Positions 15,598-23,112 of a DNA stretch of 23,164 bases are shown here, piece after piece. Both the position numbers and the translations under genes were made by a program. The stretch covers positions 1 to 23,164 of the forward strand of contig CANQHW010000002.1 of NCBI GenBank assembly GCA_947623855.1, given 5' to 3'. Numbering within the stretch: position 1 is the stretch's first letter; each line of letters begins with the position of its first letter. The notes under the pieces are model-generated. The model did not search any database. It was given only the letters and a program-made list of their open reading frames with translations, and was not told the DNA's origin. This stretch comes from an uncultured Bacilli bacterium (lineage in GTDB: Bacteria > Bacillota_I > Bacilli_A > RF39 > UBA660).

Positions 15598-16485
15598 ATG
15601 AAAAAATTCGTTAATTTTATTTTAGGATTTCTAAGTGTTATCCTCTTACTAGTTCTTACTCTTTCCCTAACTATTCAAAAAGAATTTAAAAGCGAAACAA
15701 TTAAACAAGCTTTATATGATACTGACTTTAGTTTTATAACTGCTAGTTTAGAAGATGATACTAAACAAATAATTGACATTCTTGAAGTTGCATTAACTTA
15801 TATGGACATCCCCGATAATATTGTTGATAAACTTTTAAATACCCCAGGTACTAAAAACTTTGTAGGAGTCTATATTTCTAATACCATAGATTATTTTTTA
15901 AACCATCAAAATACTCCCCTAACTAAAGAAGACTTAAAAAATCTTATTAAAGATAATCTAGATACTATCCAAAGTGAACTTCCTTCACAAGATAAAGAAT
16001 ATCTAGAAAAATACGAAAACAATATTTATACCTACATAGATAATAATGAAAAAGATATTTTAAGTTTATTTCCGGAACCTAAAGATATCTTTAAAAATGT
16101 AGATTTAAATACAATTACTATAACAGATAATCTTACTCTTGGTACTATTGTTAAAATTTTAAACCTTATTACTAGTGCTAACTTTTTAATTATTACTTCT
16201 TTATTAACCCTTCTTTTATTAAGTATTATCACTATCTTAAATCTAAAATCTTCTAAATACTTAAAAATTATAGCTAATACCTTCTTTACGTACTTTATCA
16301 TCATCTTCATTTTAACTATCGGTATTCTTTTTATCAAATATCTCTTAACTGATATCTCTACTTTAAAAATCTTTATTGATAATATTATTAAATATTTTAG
16401 TATCGGTTTAGGTATTTCCTTACTTTTAAGTATTATCTTACGAATCATTTCTAAAAAAGTTACTCCTAAAACCAAACAAAAATGA
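15598..16485 (+). CDS. Four-helix membrane protein with extracellular domain, unknown function
   Basis: 295 residues. Helix 1 (about 5-26) is followed by an acidic, soluble part (about 30-190) that should lie outside the cell, then three helices (about 193-214, 223-247, 264-285) and a short basic tail (KKVTPKTKQK) that fits a cytoplasmic end. I recognise no family or catalytic motif. The start has AGGTGA 7 bases before the ATG, a plausible promoter upstream, and a terminator right at its stop, so it is a single-gene unit on the strand opposite to most of the window. A long minus-strand frame inside it is a shadow. Function cannot be inferred. Confidence 0.75.
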   Translation: MKKFVNFILGFLSVILLLVLTLSLTIQKEFKSETIKQALYDTDFSFITASLEDDTKQIIDILEVALTYMDIPDNIVDKLLNTPGTKNFVGVYISNTIDYFLNHQNTPLTKEDLKNLIKDNLDTIQSELPSQDKEYLEKYENNIYTYIDNNEKDILSLFPEPKDIFKNVDLNTITITDNLTLGTIVKILNLITSANFLIITSLLTLLLLSIITILNLKSSKYLKIIANTFFTYFIIIFILTIGILFIKYLLTDISTLKIFIDNIIKYFSIGLGISLLLSIILRIISKKVTPKTKQK

Positions 16486-16505
16486 AGCTCCTCACTTCAT
16501 TTTTT
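16478..16505. terminator. Bidirectional terminator between convergent genes
   Basis: AATGAAG (16481-16487) pairs with CTTCATT (16495-16501) around a seven-base loop. Six T follow on the plus strand and a T-run also follows on the minus strand, so it can stop both the membrane-protein gene and the convergent Nudix gene. Confidence 0.7.
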
Positions 16506-17013
16506 AATTATTCTTATATATTTTAAATAGTTTTAGCATTTCTTCAGCTATTCCCTTTTTATCCCCATAAAGTTGGGCATTACTTTTAATTTCTTCTTCT
16601 ATTCTTTCTAATGGAATATATCTTAATTCAAAATTTCCTTCTTTTTCATGTTCTGTATAATGCGTATTTTGAAGATTGATTTTTTCATCAGTTAAAACTT
16701 TATAATAATATATTTCAATTTTACGATTTTTTCCAACTTCTGGCCAATCTTTATAATACCCACTAGCTTTTGCAAAAGGTTTAAGATCAGTTAAATTTAA
16801 AACCATCCCTGTTTCTTCCGTAATTTCTCTATTCACCGCCGTAATTAGCTCTTCCCCTTCTTCTACATGCCCACCCGGCAACTGATATTCGTGAAAAGAA
16901 TATCCTAATAATATCTCCTTTCGAGAATTAACTAGAAGTATTTTAACTCTTCTTACGACCTCAGTTATATCACTTTCTTTTAAATTATCATAATTAGTTA
17001 TTATTTCTTGCAT
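16504..17013 (-). CDS. Nudix hydrolase
   Basis: 169 residues. The Nudix box G-x5-E-x7-REUxEExGU is complete (about 48-70: GHVEEGE ... REITEETGM), preceded by YQLPGG. Nudix enzymes cut nucleoside diphosphates linked to another moiety, using Mg2+ at the box glutamates; the substrate cannot be told. I start at the ATG at 17013, which has AGGTGA 5 bases upstream; an in-frame GTG (17022) is itself part of that ribosome site and is unlikely to be the start. Only 18 bases separate the gene from the tRNA-Arg fragment, so before the presumed insertion it may have lain directly behind an intact tRNA gene. No terminator is visible between it and the upstream helD. Confidence 0.85.
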   Translation of the reverse strand: MQEIITNYDNLKESDITEVVRRVKILLVNSRKEILLGYSFHEYQLPGGHVEEGEELITAVNREITEETGMVLNLTDLKPFAKASGYYKDWPEVGKNRKIEIYYYKVLTDEKINLQNTHYTEHEKEGNFELRYIPLERIEEEIKSNAQLYGDKKGIAEEMLKLFKIYKNN

Positions 17014-17031
17014 AAAATTCACCTCAAAAAA

Positions 17032-17076
17032 TGGCGACCCAGGGCAGAATCGAACTGCCGACCTATCGCTTAGAAG
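17032..17076 (-). pseudogene. 3' fragment of tRNA-Arg(UCU), probable attachment-site remnant
   Basis: Read on the minus strand this is a clean 3' tRNA half. It has anticodon loop CTTCTAA (anticodon UCU), the 3' anticodon stem GCGAT, variable AGGTC, T-arm GGCAG-TTCGATT-CTGCC, acceptor strand CTGGGTC, discriminator G and encoded CCA (17032-17034). The expected 5' stem partner ATCGC is missing: the bases before the loop are T-rich and there is no D-arm or 5' acceptor strand. Thus the gene is cut precisely at the anticodon loop, a favoured crossover point of tyrosine recombinases that integrate into tRNA genes. An intact copy should exist at the other end of the inserted element. Confidence 0.85.
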
Positions 17077-17094
17077 AAAAATAAGTTGGAATAA

Positions 17095-19299
17095 TTATAG
17101 TTTTCTTATTAACTTATTGGGTTTTTCTATCCTAACATTATTCATTTGATTTAAAACTTCGCATAAATCATCTGTATATATAATATTTAATTCATGTAAT
17201 GCTCTAGTCATTGCAACATATAATAAATGCATATCCACAGATGAAAATGGGTCATAATTTTTATTTGAAGCATTATTAATAATTACTGCATCAAACTCTA
17301 ATCCCTTAGCCAAATAACTAGTTAATAAGGAAATTCCTCCATTATATTCGACATCAGAGCTAGTAACATAATTATAAGATACATTAATTTTATCTAAAAT
17401 TTTCTTAACATTTTGCATTTCTACTTCATTTTTACATATGATACCAATTGATTTATAACCTTTTTCTGCAAAACTTTTAATTTTATTTAAGTAACACAAA
17501 GCAATATCATTACTAGTTCTACCTTGAAAAATATCAATATTTGTTCCTGTTCGAATCACTGGATTAGCTTCTGCTAAATTTAACTGATTTAAAACATAAT
17601 TAGCTGCTATTGTTATTTCTTGAGTAGTTCTATAACTTTTTAACATATCTAATCTCTCACAATTATCATTAAATATTAATTTTTGAATTTCTTCCCAAGA
17701 TGATATACTTCTATATGAATAAATAGATTGTGCTAAATCTCCAAATATCGAAAAACTACCTTTATTAAATAGGATTTTTAAAAGATCAAATTGAAATAAA
17801 CTATAATCTTGAGCTTCATCAATAACAATATGTTTATACTTATCATAATAACCATTTCCATAGTATAAAGTGCTTAAAAAACATACAGCCGCAATATCTT
17901 CATACGGTATTATTTTTTTCTTCAACATTTTTAAAGTTTCTTCTTTAAAAGATTTTAATTCTTCTAATGGTAAATCAATATATTTTTCAATATTATTTAA
18001 AAATAATTTATAAATATTTAATGGCCTAATGAATAAAGGTTTTACAATAGCTTTCAGTTCCTTATTACATCCTTTTTGTAAAATACTTTTTAATTTATCC
18101 ATTCTTGATATTACATCATTTCTTTCCTTAGATAACAAAGGATATTTTAACATCTCTTGCTTTAATGGCTCGACCAATTCATAATATTTGTCTTCAAATT
18201 GACTTTTTATTTTTTGTGTCATCATTTTTATAAAATCATTAATTCCTTTAGAATAATTATATTTTATTGTAATACCCTTTTGTAATTCTTCTCTAGAAAT
18301 TAAATCAATATTTTCAAATTTAACCCCATATTTTAAAACCGAAATAAAATAATCTTGTAAAAACTTATATAAACAGTTTTTATACTCTAATGATCCCTTA
18401 AATTGTTTAATTTTAGCATTTTTACCACCACTTGCTAAAAATCGTGAAAGTTCATCCGTCGATGATTCACATTTATAACCTTTTTCAGCAATAATATCAT
18501 TACCTAATTCTTCAAAAGTATATTCACTTGCATTTTGAGTATCTAAATCCGGTAAAATTGAAGAAATATAATTTAAAAAATATTTATTTGGACCAATTAT
18601 TACAAACTTATCAGCCGATATTTCACTATTATTATATAATAAATACGCTATTCTATGTAATGCAACTGATGTTTTTCCACTTCCAGCTACGCCTTGAACT
18701 ATTAAATTTTTAGAAAAAGGTTCCCGAATAATCGCATTTTGTTCAGCTTGGATTGAAGCAATAATTGTTTTCATTCTATTATCAGCATTAATATTTAAAT
18801 ATGGTTGTAATAATTCATCGTCAGACACTAAATCTACATCTCTAACAGAGACTAACTTACCATCTTGAATCAATATTTGCTTTTTATTAGTTAATTCTCC
18901 CTCAATAACTCCATTAGAAACAACATAACTAACCTTACCTAAACTTTGATCATAATATAAAGTACATATTGGAGAACGCCAGTCCAATACTAGGACATCT
19001 GAATCCTCACTTACATTAGTTTTCCCTAATCTGAATGTTCTCTCTTTTAAACCTTTTTGAGTAAACGAAAAACTACCAAAGTAAGGATTATTTTCCAAAG
19101 ACTTGATTTTTCGCAATCTATCCATAGTCATTGCTGTTAAATGTTGAACTAAATCTTCATCTCCCCATTTAACTTCAGCATATCTACCCTTATACTCCCA
19201 TGGTATTTTTTCTAATCTATCATTTAAATATAATCTTTCATTAATAATTACTTTTTTTATTTTTTCTAATTCTTTTTCTTCTAATTCAAAATTGTTCAC
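17095..19299 (-). CDS. helD: HelD-type helicase (RNA polymerase recycling factor/UvrD-like)
   Basis: About 734 residues, near the 774 of B. subtilis HelD. An N-terminal helical hairpin (about 5-75) resembles the arm that reaches into the RNA polymerase secondary channel. Then come DWRSPICTLYYD, Walker A GVAGSGKT (about 203-210) followed by ALHRIAYLLY, a HelD mark, Walker B IDEAQD (about 493-498), and GDLAQSIYSYR. The C-terminus has LTSYLAKGLEFDAVI and LYVAMTRA. HelD strips stalled RNA polymerase from DNA using ATP, and actinobacterial relatives give rifamycin tolerance. The start is a GTG; GGGAGG lies 8 bases before 19299 and 5 before another GTG at 19302. It is the last gene of the island cassette, 28 bases after the Nudix gene. 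Confidence 0.88.
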   Translation of the reverse strand: MNNFELEEKELEKIKKVIINERLYLNDRLEKIPWEYKGRYAEVKWGDEDLVQHLTAMTMDRLRKIKSLENNPYFGSFSFTQKGLKERTFRLGKTNVSEDSDVLVLDWRSPICTLYYDQSLGKVSYVVSNGVIEGELTNKKQILIQDGKLVSVRDVDLVSDDELLQPYLNINADNRMKTIIASIQAEQNAIIREPFSKNLIVQGVAGSGKTSVALHRIAYLLYNNSEISADKFVIIGPNKYFLNYISSILPDLDTQNASEYTFEELGNDIIAEKGYKCESSTDELSRFLASGGKNAKIKQFKGSLEYKNCLYKFLQDYFISVLKYGVKFENIDLISREELQKGITIKYNYSKGINDFIKMMTQKIKSQFEDKYYELVEPLKQEMLKYPLLSKERNDVISRMDKLKSILQKGCNKELKAIVKPLFIRPLNIYKLFLNNIEKYIDLPLEELKSFKEETLKMLKKKIIPYEDIAAVCFLSTLYYGNGYYDKYKHIVIDEAQDYSLFQFDLLKILFNKGSFSIFGDLAQSIYSYRSISSWEEIQKLIFNDNCERLDMLKSYRTTQEITIAANYVLNQLNLAEANPVIRTGTNIDIFQGRTSNDIALCYLNKIKSFAEKGYKSIGIICKNEVEMQNVKKILDKINVSYNYVTSSDVEYNGGISLLTSYLAKGLEFDAVIINNASNKNYDPFSSVDMHLLYVAMTRALHELNIIYTDDLCEVLNQMNNVRIEKPNKLIRKL

Positions 19300-19326
19300 C
19301 ACCAAGACCTCCCTTTTTAATATTTA

Positions 19327-19749
19327 TTATCTATCAATATATTCTTTATTATAAGCTTTCATAATCATATCTTTAGCTAATATATCAATTTTATCTAAAT
19401 CCTCTATTGGTATTTGACGAATTTCATAGTAATTACTTTCAGAACATCTTTCTTTTTCTTCACCACCTAATTTAGGAGTTCCGCTAATAATAGAACAACT
19501 AAAGAAGTTAGCGATAGAATCTTCTCCTTCATCTTTTCCTAAATAACCTTCAATTTTAACATCAACAGAAAATTCTTCTTTCATTTCTCTAATTACATTT
19601 TCTTCTAATGTTTCATTTTCTTTAATGCCACCACCAGGAATAACATAGTATTCCTTTACAGTACCGTCATCTTTAATTCTTCTTCTAAACATTGCATAAA
19701 CTTTTCCATCTTCAATAATAATTCCTCTTGAACTTATTCTTTTTTCCAT
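19327..19749 (-). CDS. Nudix hydrolase of the island cassette
   Basis: 140 residues. The Nudix box runs from G40 to V62 (GGIKENE, then REMKEEFSV). The catalytic glutamates E55, E58 and E59 are present, but the conserved glycine near its end is a serine (S61), a substitution tolerated in some subfamilies. YYVIPGGG precedes the box. The enzyme should hydrolyse a nucleoside-diphosphate-linked compound. Its GGAGG ribosome site lies in the end of the preceding glycosyltransferase–nucleotidyltransferase gene, whose stop is 3 bases before the ATG, so the two are surely co-transcribed. Acting on the same nucleotide-activated intermediate would fit, but that is inference. Confidence 0.87.
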   Translation of the reverse strand: MEKRISSRGIIIEDGKVYAMFRRRIKDDGTVKEYYVIPGGGIKENETLEENVIREMKEEFSVDVKIEGYLGKDEGEDSIANFFSCSIISGTPKLGGEEKERCSESNYYEIRQIPIEDLDKIDILAKDMIMKAYNKEYIDR

Positions 19750-19752
19750 TTA

Positions 19753-21333
19753 TTATTCCTCCATATCTTTTATAACAAAAGCTAAAACTTTTTCGCTAAA
19801 ATTTAATAATTTTTGGCGAGAGTTTCCAGCGCAAGTCATCGAATCCATTATATCAAATTTATATCTTTTTGTCGAATTTTTATTATAAATTTTTAAAAAT
19901 TCCATAACAACATTTTCATAACCATATAAAAATATACCCTTAGTATTCAAATAACATTTAATTAATACTAGTAATTTTTTTATGTATTTTTTATCAAAGG
20001 TTTCTTTATCTATCAAATCGACATACATTCTTCTAAATTCATGAATTATATTCGGTAAATTAATGTAATCATTCAAAATTATTTCTTTATAATAAATTTT
20101 CCTTATATAACAAAATCCATAGAGAGTAGGATTAACATTAAAATTTTGCTTTTCATATAACATAATCTTTGTTTTACCATCAAAAGAAGCCCTATCTATT
20201 TCTAATAAAGAATAAAAAGTTAATCCAATATGCATATTATTATTTTTAATTGTATTATTAAAAATACGTATTGTTTTAGGATTATATTCTTTTAAAATAA
20301 TATATAAATCCACATCAGACCATCCTGGAATAGGATTATTTTTCCCACACGATCCACCTAAAATAATTGAAATAAGATTAGATTTAAAAATAAATTTTGC
20401 ACTATTTATAGCTTCACTAATTGCTAAATAATAATCTTGTGGTAATTCTTCTATATTAACATTACATTGAATATTATTATTTAATTGCTCAATTTTATCT
20501 AAAGTTTTTATGTTCATTTTCATCTTAATATCTAAACTTAAATGGGATATTTTTATACTTAATCTTTCATAAAAATAACTGCATATTTGTTGATAATTCT
20601 CATATTTATTATCATAAAAATACTTTATTAATAAATATGTATTAAAAATAAAATCATTAATTCTTTGTAATTCAAGAGCATCTGTAAAAGATGTCGTAGT
20701 ACTACTATTTCTTTTTATATATATGTATCCATACCAATTAACTGACCTTATATTATCTGCTTTGGCCAAAACTAATGGTATTAACAAGTAATCTTCATAT
20801 AAAGAATTTGTTTTAAACCTAAATTTATTTTTTAAAAAGTAATCCCTTTTTATAATATAAGACCACGGTATAGCAAATATTTTATTTTTTTTACAAAATT
20901 TAAGTAATGCACTACTACCATTTAATTTGTTAAAAATAGGCAATTCAAATCTTCCATCATATTTATTTAAATCTAAACATTCAACTTTTGTCTTTAAAAT
21001 ATCAAAATCCTTTTGAAATTCTTTTTCTAAATTAACAAAAAAATTTTCACTAATTATATCATCAGCATCAACAAAAGAAATATATTCCCCTACACTTTTA
21101 GAAATACCAAAATTTCTTGCATAAGATACACCTTTATGTTTTTGAAAATAATATTTTACTTTAGAATATTTATTCAAAAACTTACTTACCTCTTTTTTAG
21201 TATTATCTTTTGAACCATCATCTACAATAATAATTTCATACTTTATATTAGTTTTTTGATTAAGAATACTATTTAAACATTTTTTTATATATTTTTCACA
21301 ATTATAAGTTGGAATTATAAAACTCAATTTCAT
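19753..21333 (-). CDS. GT2 glycosyltransferase fused to a nucleotidyltransferase domain
   Basis: 526 residues in two parts. Residues 1 to about 240 are a GT2 glycosyltransferase: SFIIPTYNCEKYIKKCL, VDDGS (37-41), YARNFGI, FVDADD (D89 and D91 of the metal site) and YEDYLL (E180-D181, likely base). Residues about 300-526 carry a polymerase-beta-like nucleotidyltransferase: GGSCG (326-330), then SDVDL (339-343; D340 and D342 as metal ligands), and a helical C-terminal part like that of antibiotic nucleotidyltransferases. The combination in one chain is unusual. The ATG overlaps the stop of the preceding gene by one base (TAATG). Donor, acceptor and the molecule that receives the nucleotide are unknown. 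Confidence 0.8.
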   Translation of the reverse strand: MKLSFIIPTYNCEKYIKKCLNSILNQKTNIKYEIIIVDDGSKDNTKKEVSKFLNKYSKVKYYFQKHKGVSYARNFGISKSVGEYISFVDADDIISENFFVNLEKEFQKDFDILKTKVECLDLNKYDGRFELPIFNKLNGSSALLKFCKKNKIFAIPWSYIIKRDYFLKNKFRFKTNSLYEDYLLIPLVLAKADNIRSVNWYGYIYIKRNSSTTTSFTDALELQRINDFIFNTYLLIKYFYDNKYENYQQICSYFYERLSIKISHLSLDIKMKMNIKTLDKIEQLNNNIQCNVNIEELPQDYYLAISEAINSAKFIFKSNLISIILGGSCGKNNPIPGWSDVDLYIILKEYNPKTIRIFNNTIKNNNMHIGLTFYSLLEIDRASFDGKTKIMLYEKQNFNVNPTLYGFCYIRKIYYKEIILNDYINLPNIIHEFRRMYVDLIDKETFDKKYIKKLLVLIKCYLNTKGIFLYGYENVVMEFLKIYNKNSTKRYKFDIMDSMTCAGNSRQKLLNFSEKVLAFVIKDMEE

Positions 21334-21956
21334 TACAACACCCTTCTTACCAAATTATTTTTCGAAACTACTCCATTTTCCCTTAAAATATTGATTTCTT
21401 TTCTTACTTCTTCGATATTTGGATCGGGAAAATGGACTTTATTAAAGAAAATCATATTATATTTTGGATTTGAACTTTCTTCCCAATAAGGAAAGGATAA
21501 AATTTCTGTTTGAATATTATCTAAGTTTATACATTTAAGAGGTAAATCAAAATCTATTTCATCTTCATTTAAAATTTTTAAATAATATTTAGCCGTTTTT
21601 AAAACATATTTTTTTCTTAATTCTTTTTTAAATACATTAAACTCTTTTAATATTTGAAAAGCATTTTCATCAGCAATTTTGTAAATATTCATAAATGCTG
21701 ACTTATTTTTATAATAAATATAGTATCCCAAAATTGTAGTTAAAAGCTGCTTTCTTTTTGCTCTAACTGTTTCCACATTATCTAATTTATTAGATACATC
21801 CAATTCATAAATCAATTTAGAAATATATACCCAATCATCTATTCTATATAAAGTATAATCATTTATACCAAACTTATATTGTAAATTTTTAAAGTAAAAC
21901 TCCAGTGCTTTCTCATCATTTATAATATCAGGTTTTAAAATATTAAACATTTCCAT
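21333..21956 (-). CDS. Protein of unknown family, island cassette
   Basis: 207 residues, predicted soluble and largely helical in its first 130 residues; no membrane helix, signal peptide or known catalytic motif. The C-terminal third contains LSFPYWEESSNPKYNMIFF and HFPDPNIEEVRKEI. I do not recognise it. It lies between the kinase and the glycosyltransferase–nucleotidyltransferase, with a 14-base overlap to the former and a 1-base overlap to the latter, so it is translated with both and may be a partner or a further enzyme of the same pathway. I choose the ATG at 21956, preceded by GGTGA at 5 bases; the in-frame TTG and GTG upstream have no good site. Confidence 0.72.
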   Translation of the reverse strand: MEMFNILKPDIINDEKALEFYFKNLQYKFGINDYTLYRIDDWVYISKLIYELDVSNKLDNVETVRAKRKQLLTTILGYYIYYKNKSAFMNIYKIADENAFQILKEFNVFKKELRKKYVLKTAKYYLKILNEDEIDFDLPLKCINLDNIQTEILSFPYWEESSNPKYNMIFFNKVHFPDPNIEEVRKEINILRENGVVSKNNLVRRVL

Positions 21957-23025
21957 TAATATCACCAATAAAACTTTCTAATGTTTCTAAATCATTTATT
22001 TTATCATAACACAATACCATTAATATTAAAATTGATATTTTATCGTCAATATCCATTAATAAAATATTTACTGGCGTTAGTAACCGCATACAAATATAAT
22101 ATTTTAAATATTTAAAATCACTTTTATATTTTTTATAATTTAAGTTATTTATGTACACATCTATTAATTTTAAAATTATTTGTTTATTCTTATTTGGTAA
22201 ATTAAAATGTATATTGTTTACATATATATATTCTTTTTCTATATAATAATTTACCTTTATTTTATAATTATCAAACCTATCTAAAATACTTTTATTAATA
22301 ACATATGCTTGTTCATTATATTTTGGATAAAAATATCTGCCATGAGAAAACAATGATACAAATAATATTGAAAATTCGCTTAGCAATGAATTTAATCCTG
22401 CATTTTCAAAGTCAGTAAAATACCCTGTTATAGTAATATTTGTGTCAGTTGGATCACCTTGACTAATTATCATATGAATTTTTTTATTTTTCATAATTTT
22501 TTGTAAAATCTCTTTAAAAATCAATTTAATATCAAACTGTTTATTATTAAAAACTATATATCTATATGGTATTTTATCAATATATTCATATAAATAACCA
22601 ACTCGATTTTGAAAATATTTATAAGATTGAGAATAAGATTCTGTAAATAAACATATTGTATTTTCAATTGCAATTTTATATTGATTAAAAATTTGATTTA
22701 AATTTGTACATTTAACATTATTATATAAGTAATCATTAAGCGTTGCAGATTTAAAATCTTCTAAATATTCATAAATAATAATTGTATTATTTATGGTATC
22801 TATAACTTTTGGCACTTTATATATTTGTTCAAGTAAACTAACCCTTCTAAGTTCTTCATAAGCATTATTAACAAACTTAAAAAAACATTTTTGATTATTA
22901 TATAAACAAATTCCTATTACTGTTTTTGAAGTATTATAATACCTTAGGATACGAAAATTTTTAAGTAAGGTAATATTACTTAATGAACTATAAAAACCTT
23001 CATTTAAAAATCTACTAAACCCCAT
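21943..23025 (-). CDS. APH-fold kinase (aminoglycoside phosphotransferase/choline kinase-like)
   Basis: 360 residues. The catalytic loop is ISQGDPTDTNI (Q189, G190, D191, N196), corresponding to HGD-x4-N of the APH family with His replaced by Gln. The metal-binding DFE follows (D205-F206-E207 in YFTDFENAG). FFKF (K50) is a candidate nucleotide-binding lysine, with YEYLED (85-90) as the hinge. The family phosphorylates small molecules such as aminoglycosides, choline, sugars and fructosamines; substrate unknown. The C-terminal 150 residues are long, lysine- and asparagine-rich. It is the first gene of the cassette, with AGAGG 6 bases before its ATG and a promoter about 60-90 bases upstream. 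G+C is very low, even for this window. Confidence 0.78.
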   Translation of the reverse strand: MGFSRFLNEGFYSSLSNITLLKNFRILRYYNTSKTVIGICLYNNQKCFFKFVNNAYEELRRVSLLEQIYKVPKVIDTINNTIIIYEYLEDFKSATLNDYLYNNVKCTNLNQIFNQYKIAIENTICLFTESYSQSYKYFQNRVGYLYEYIDKIPYRYIVFNNKQFDIKLIFKEILQKIMKNKKIHMIISQGDPTDTNITITGYFTDFENAGLNSLLSEFSILFVSLFSHGRYFYPKYNEQAYVINKSILDRFDNYKIKVNYYIEKEYIYVNNIHFNLPNKNKQIILKLIDVYINNLNYKKYKSDFKYLKYYICMRLLTPVNILLMDIDDKISILILMVLCYDKINDLETLESFIGDINGNV

Positions 23026-23045
23026 TACATACCTCTTATTAACAC

Positions 23046-23081
23046 GAAACTATTTTCTAACTTATGCCACAAAATCGTTTC
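23046..23081 (-). promoter_or_regulatory. Leader inverted repeat before the kinase gene
   Basis: An 11-base inverted repeat with one mismatch (GAAACTATTTT against the complement of AAAATCGTTTC) flanks a 14-base loop. It lies in the predicted untranslated leader, between the promoter and the AGAGG ribosome site. It may form an RNA hairpin or bind a regulator; no T-run follows, so it is not a simple terminator. Confidence 0.3.
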
Positions 23082-23083
23082 AT

Positions 23084-23112
23084 ATATTACTATAAGCTTA
23101 TAATAAAGTCAA
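23084..23112 (-). promoter_or_regulatory. Promoter of the island cassette
   Basis: TTGACT (23107-23112) and TAATAT (23084-23089, four of six) lie 17 bases apart on the minus strand. The spacer contains the perfect 12-base palindrome TATAAGCTTATA, which could be an operator. Confidence 0.45.

Noticed and set aside
16032..16475. 147-codon minus-strand frame inside the membrane-protein gene
   Set aside because: Long only because of biased codon use on the other strand; the plus-strand gene has ribosome site, promoter and terminator.
17032..17097. tRNA-Arg interrupted by a self-splicing intron, with the 5' exon further upstream
   Set aside because: Introns do interrupt tRNA anticodon loops, but helD ends 18 bases before the fragment and no 5' tRNA half is seen upstream in the window. 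An attachment-site remnant explains it better.
18528..18713. 61-codon plus-strand frame inside helD
   Set aside because: Opposite the conserved Walker A region of helD; no start signals.
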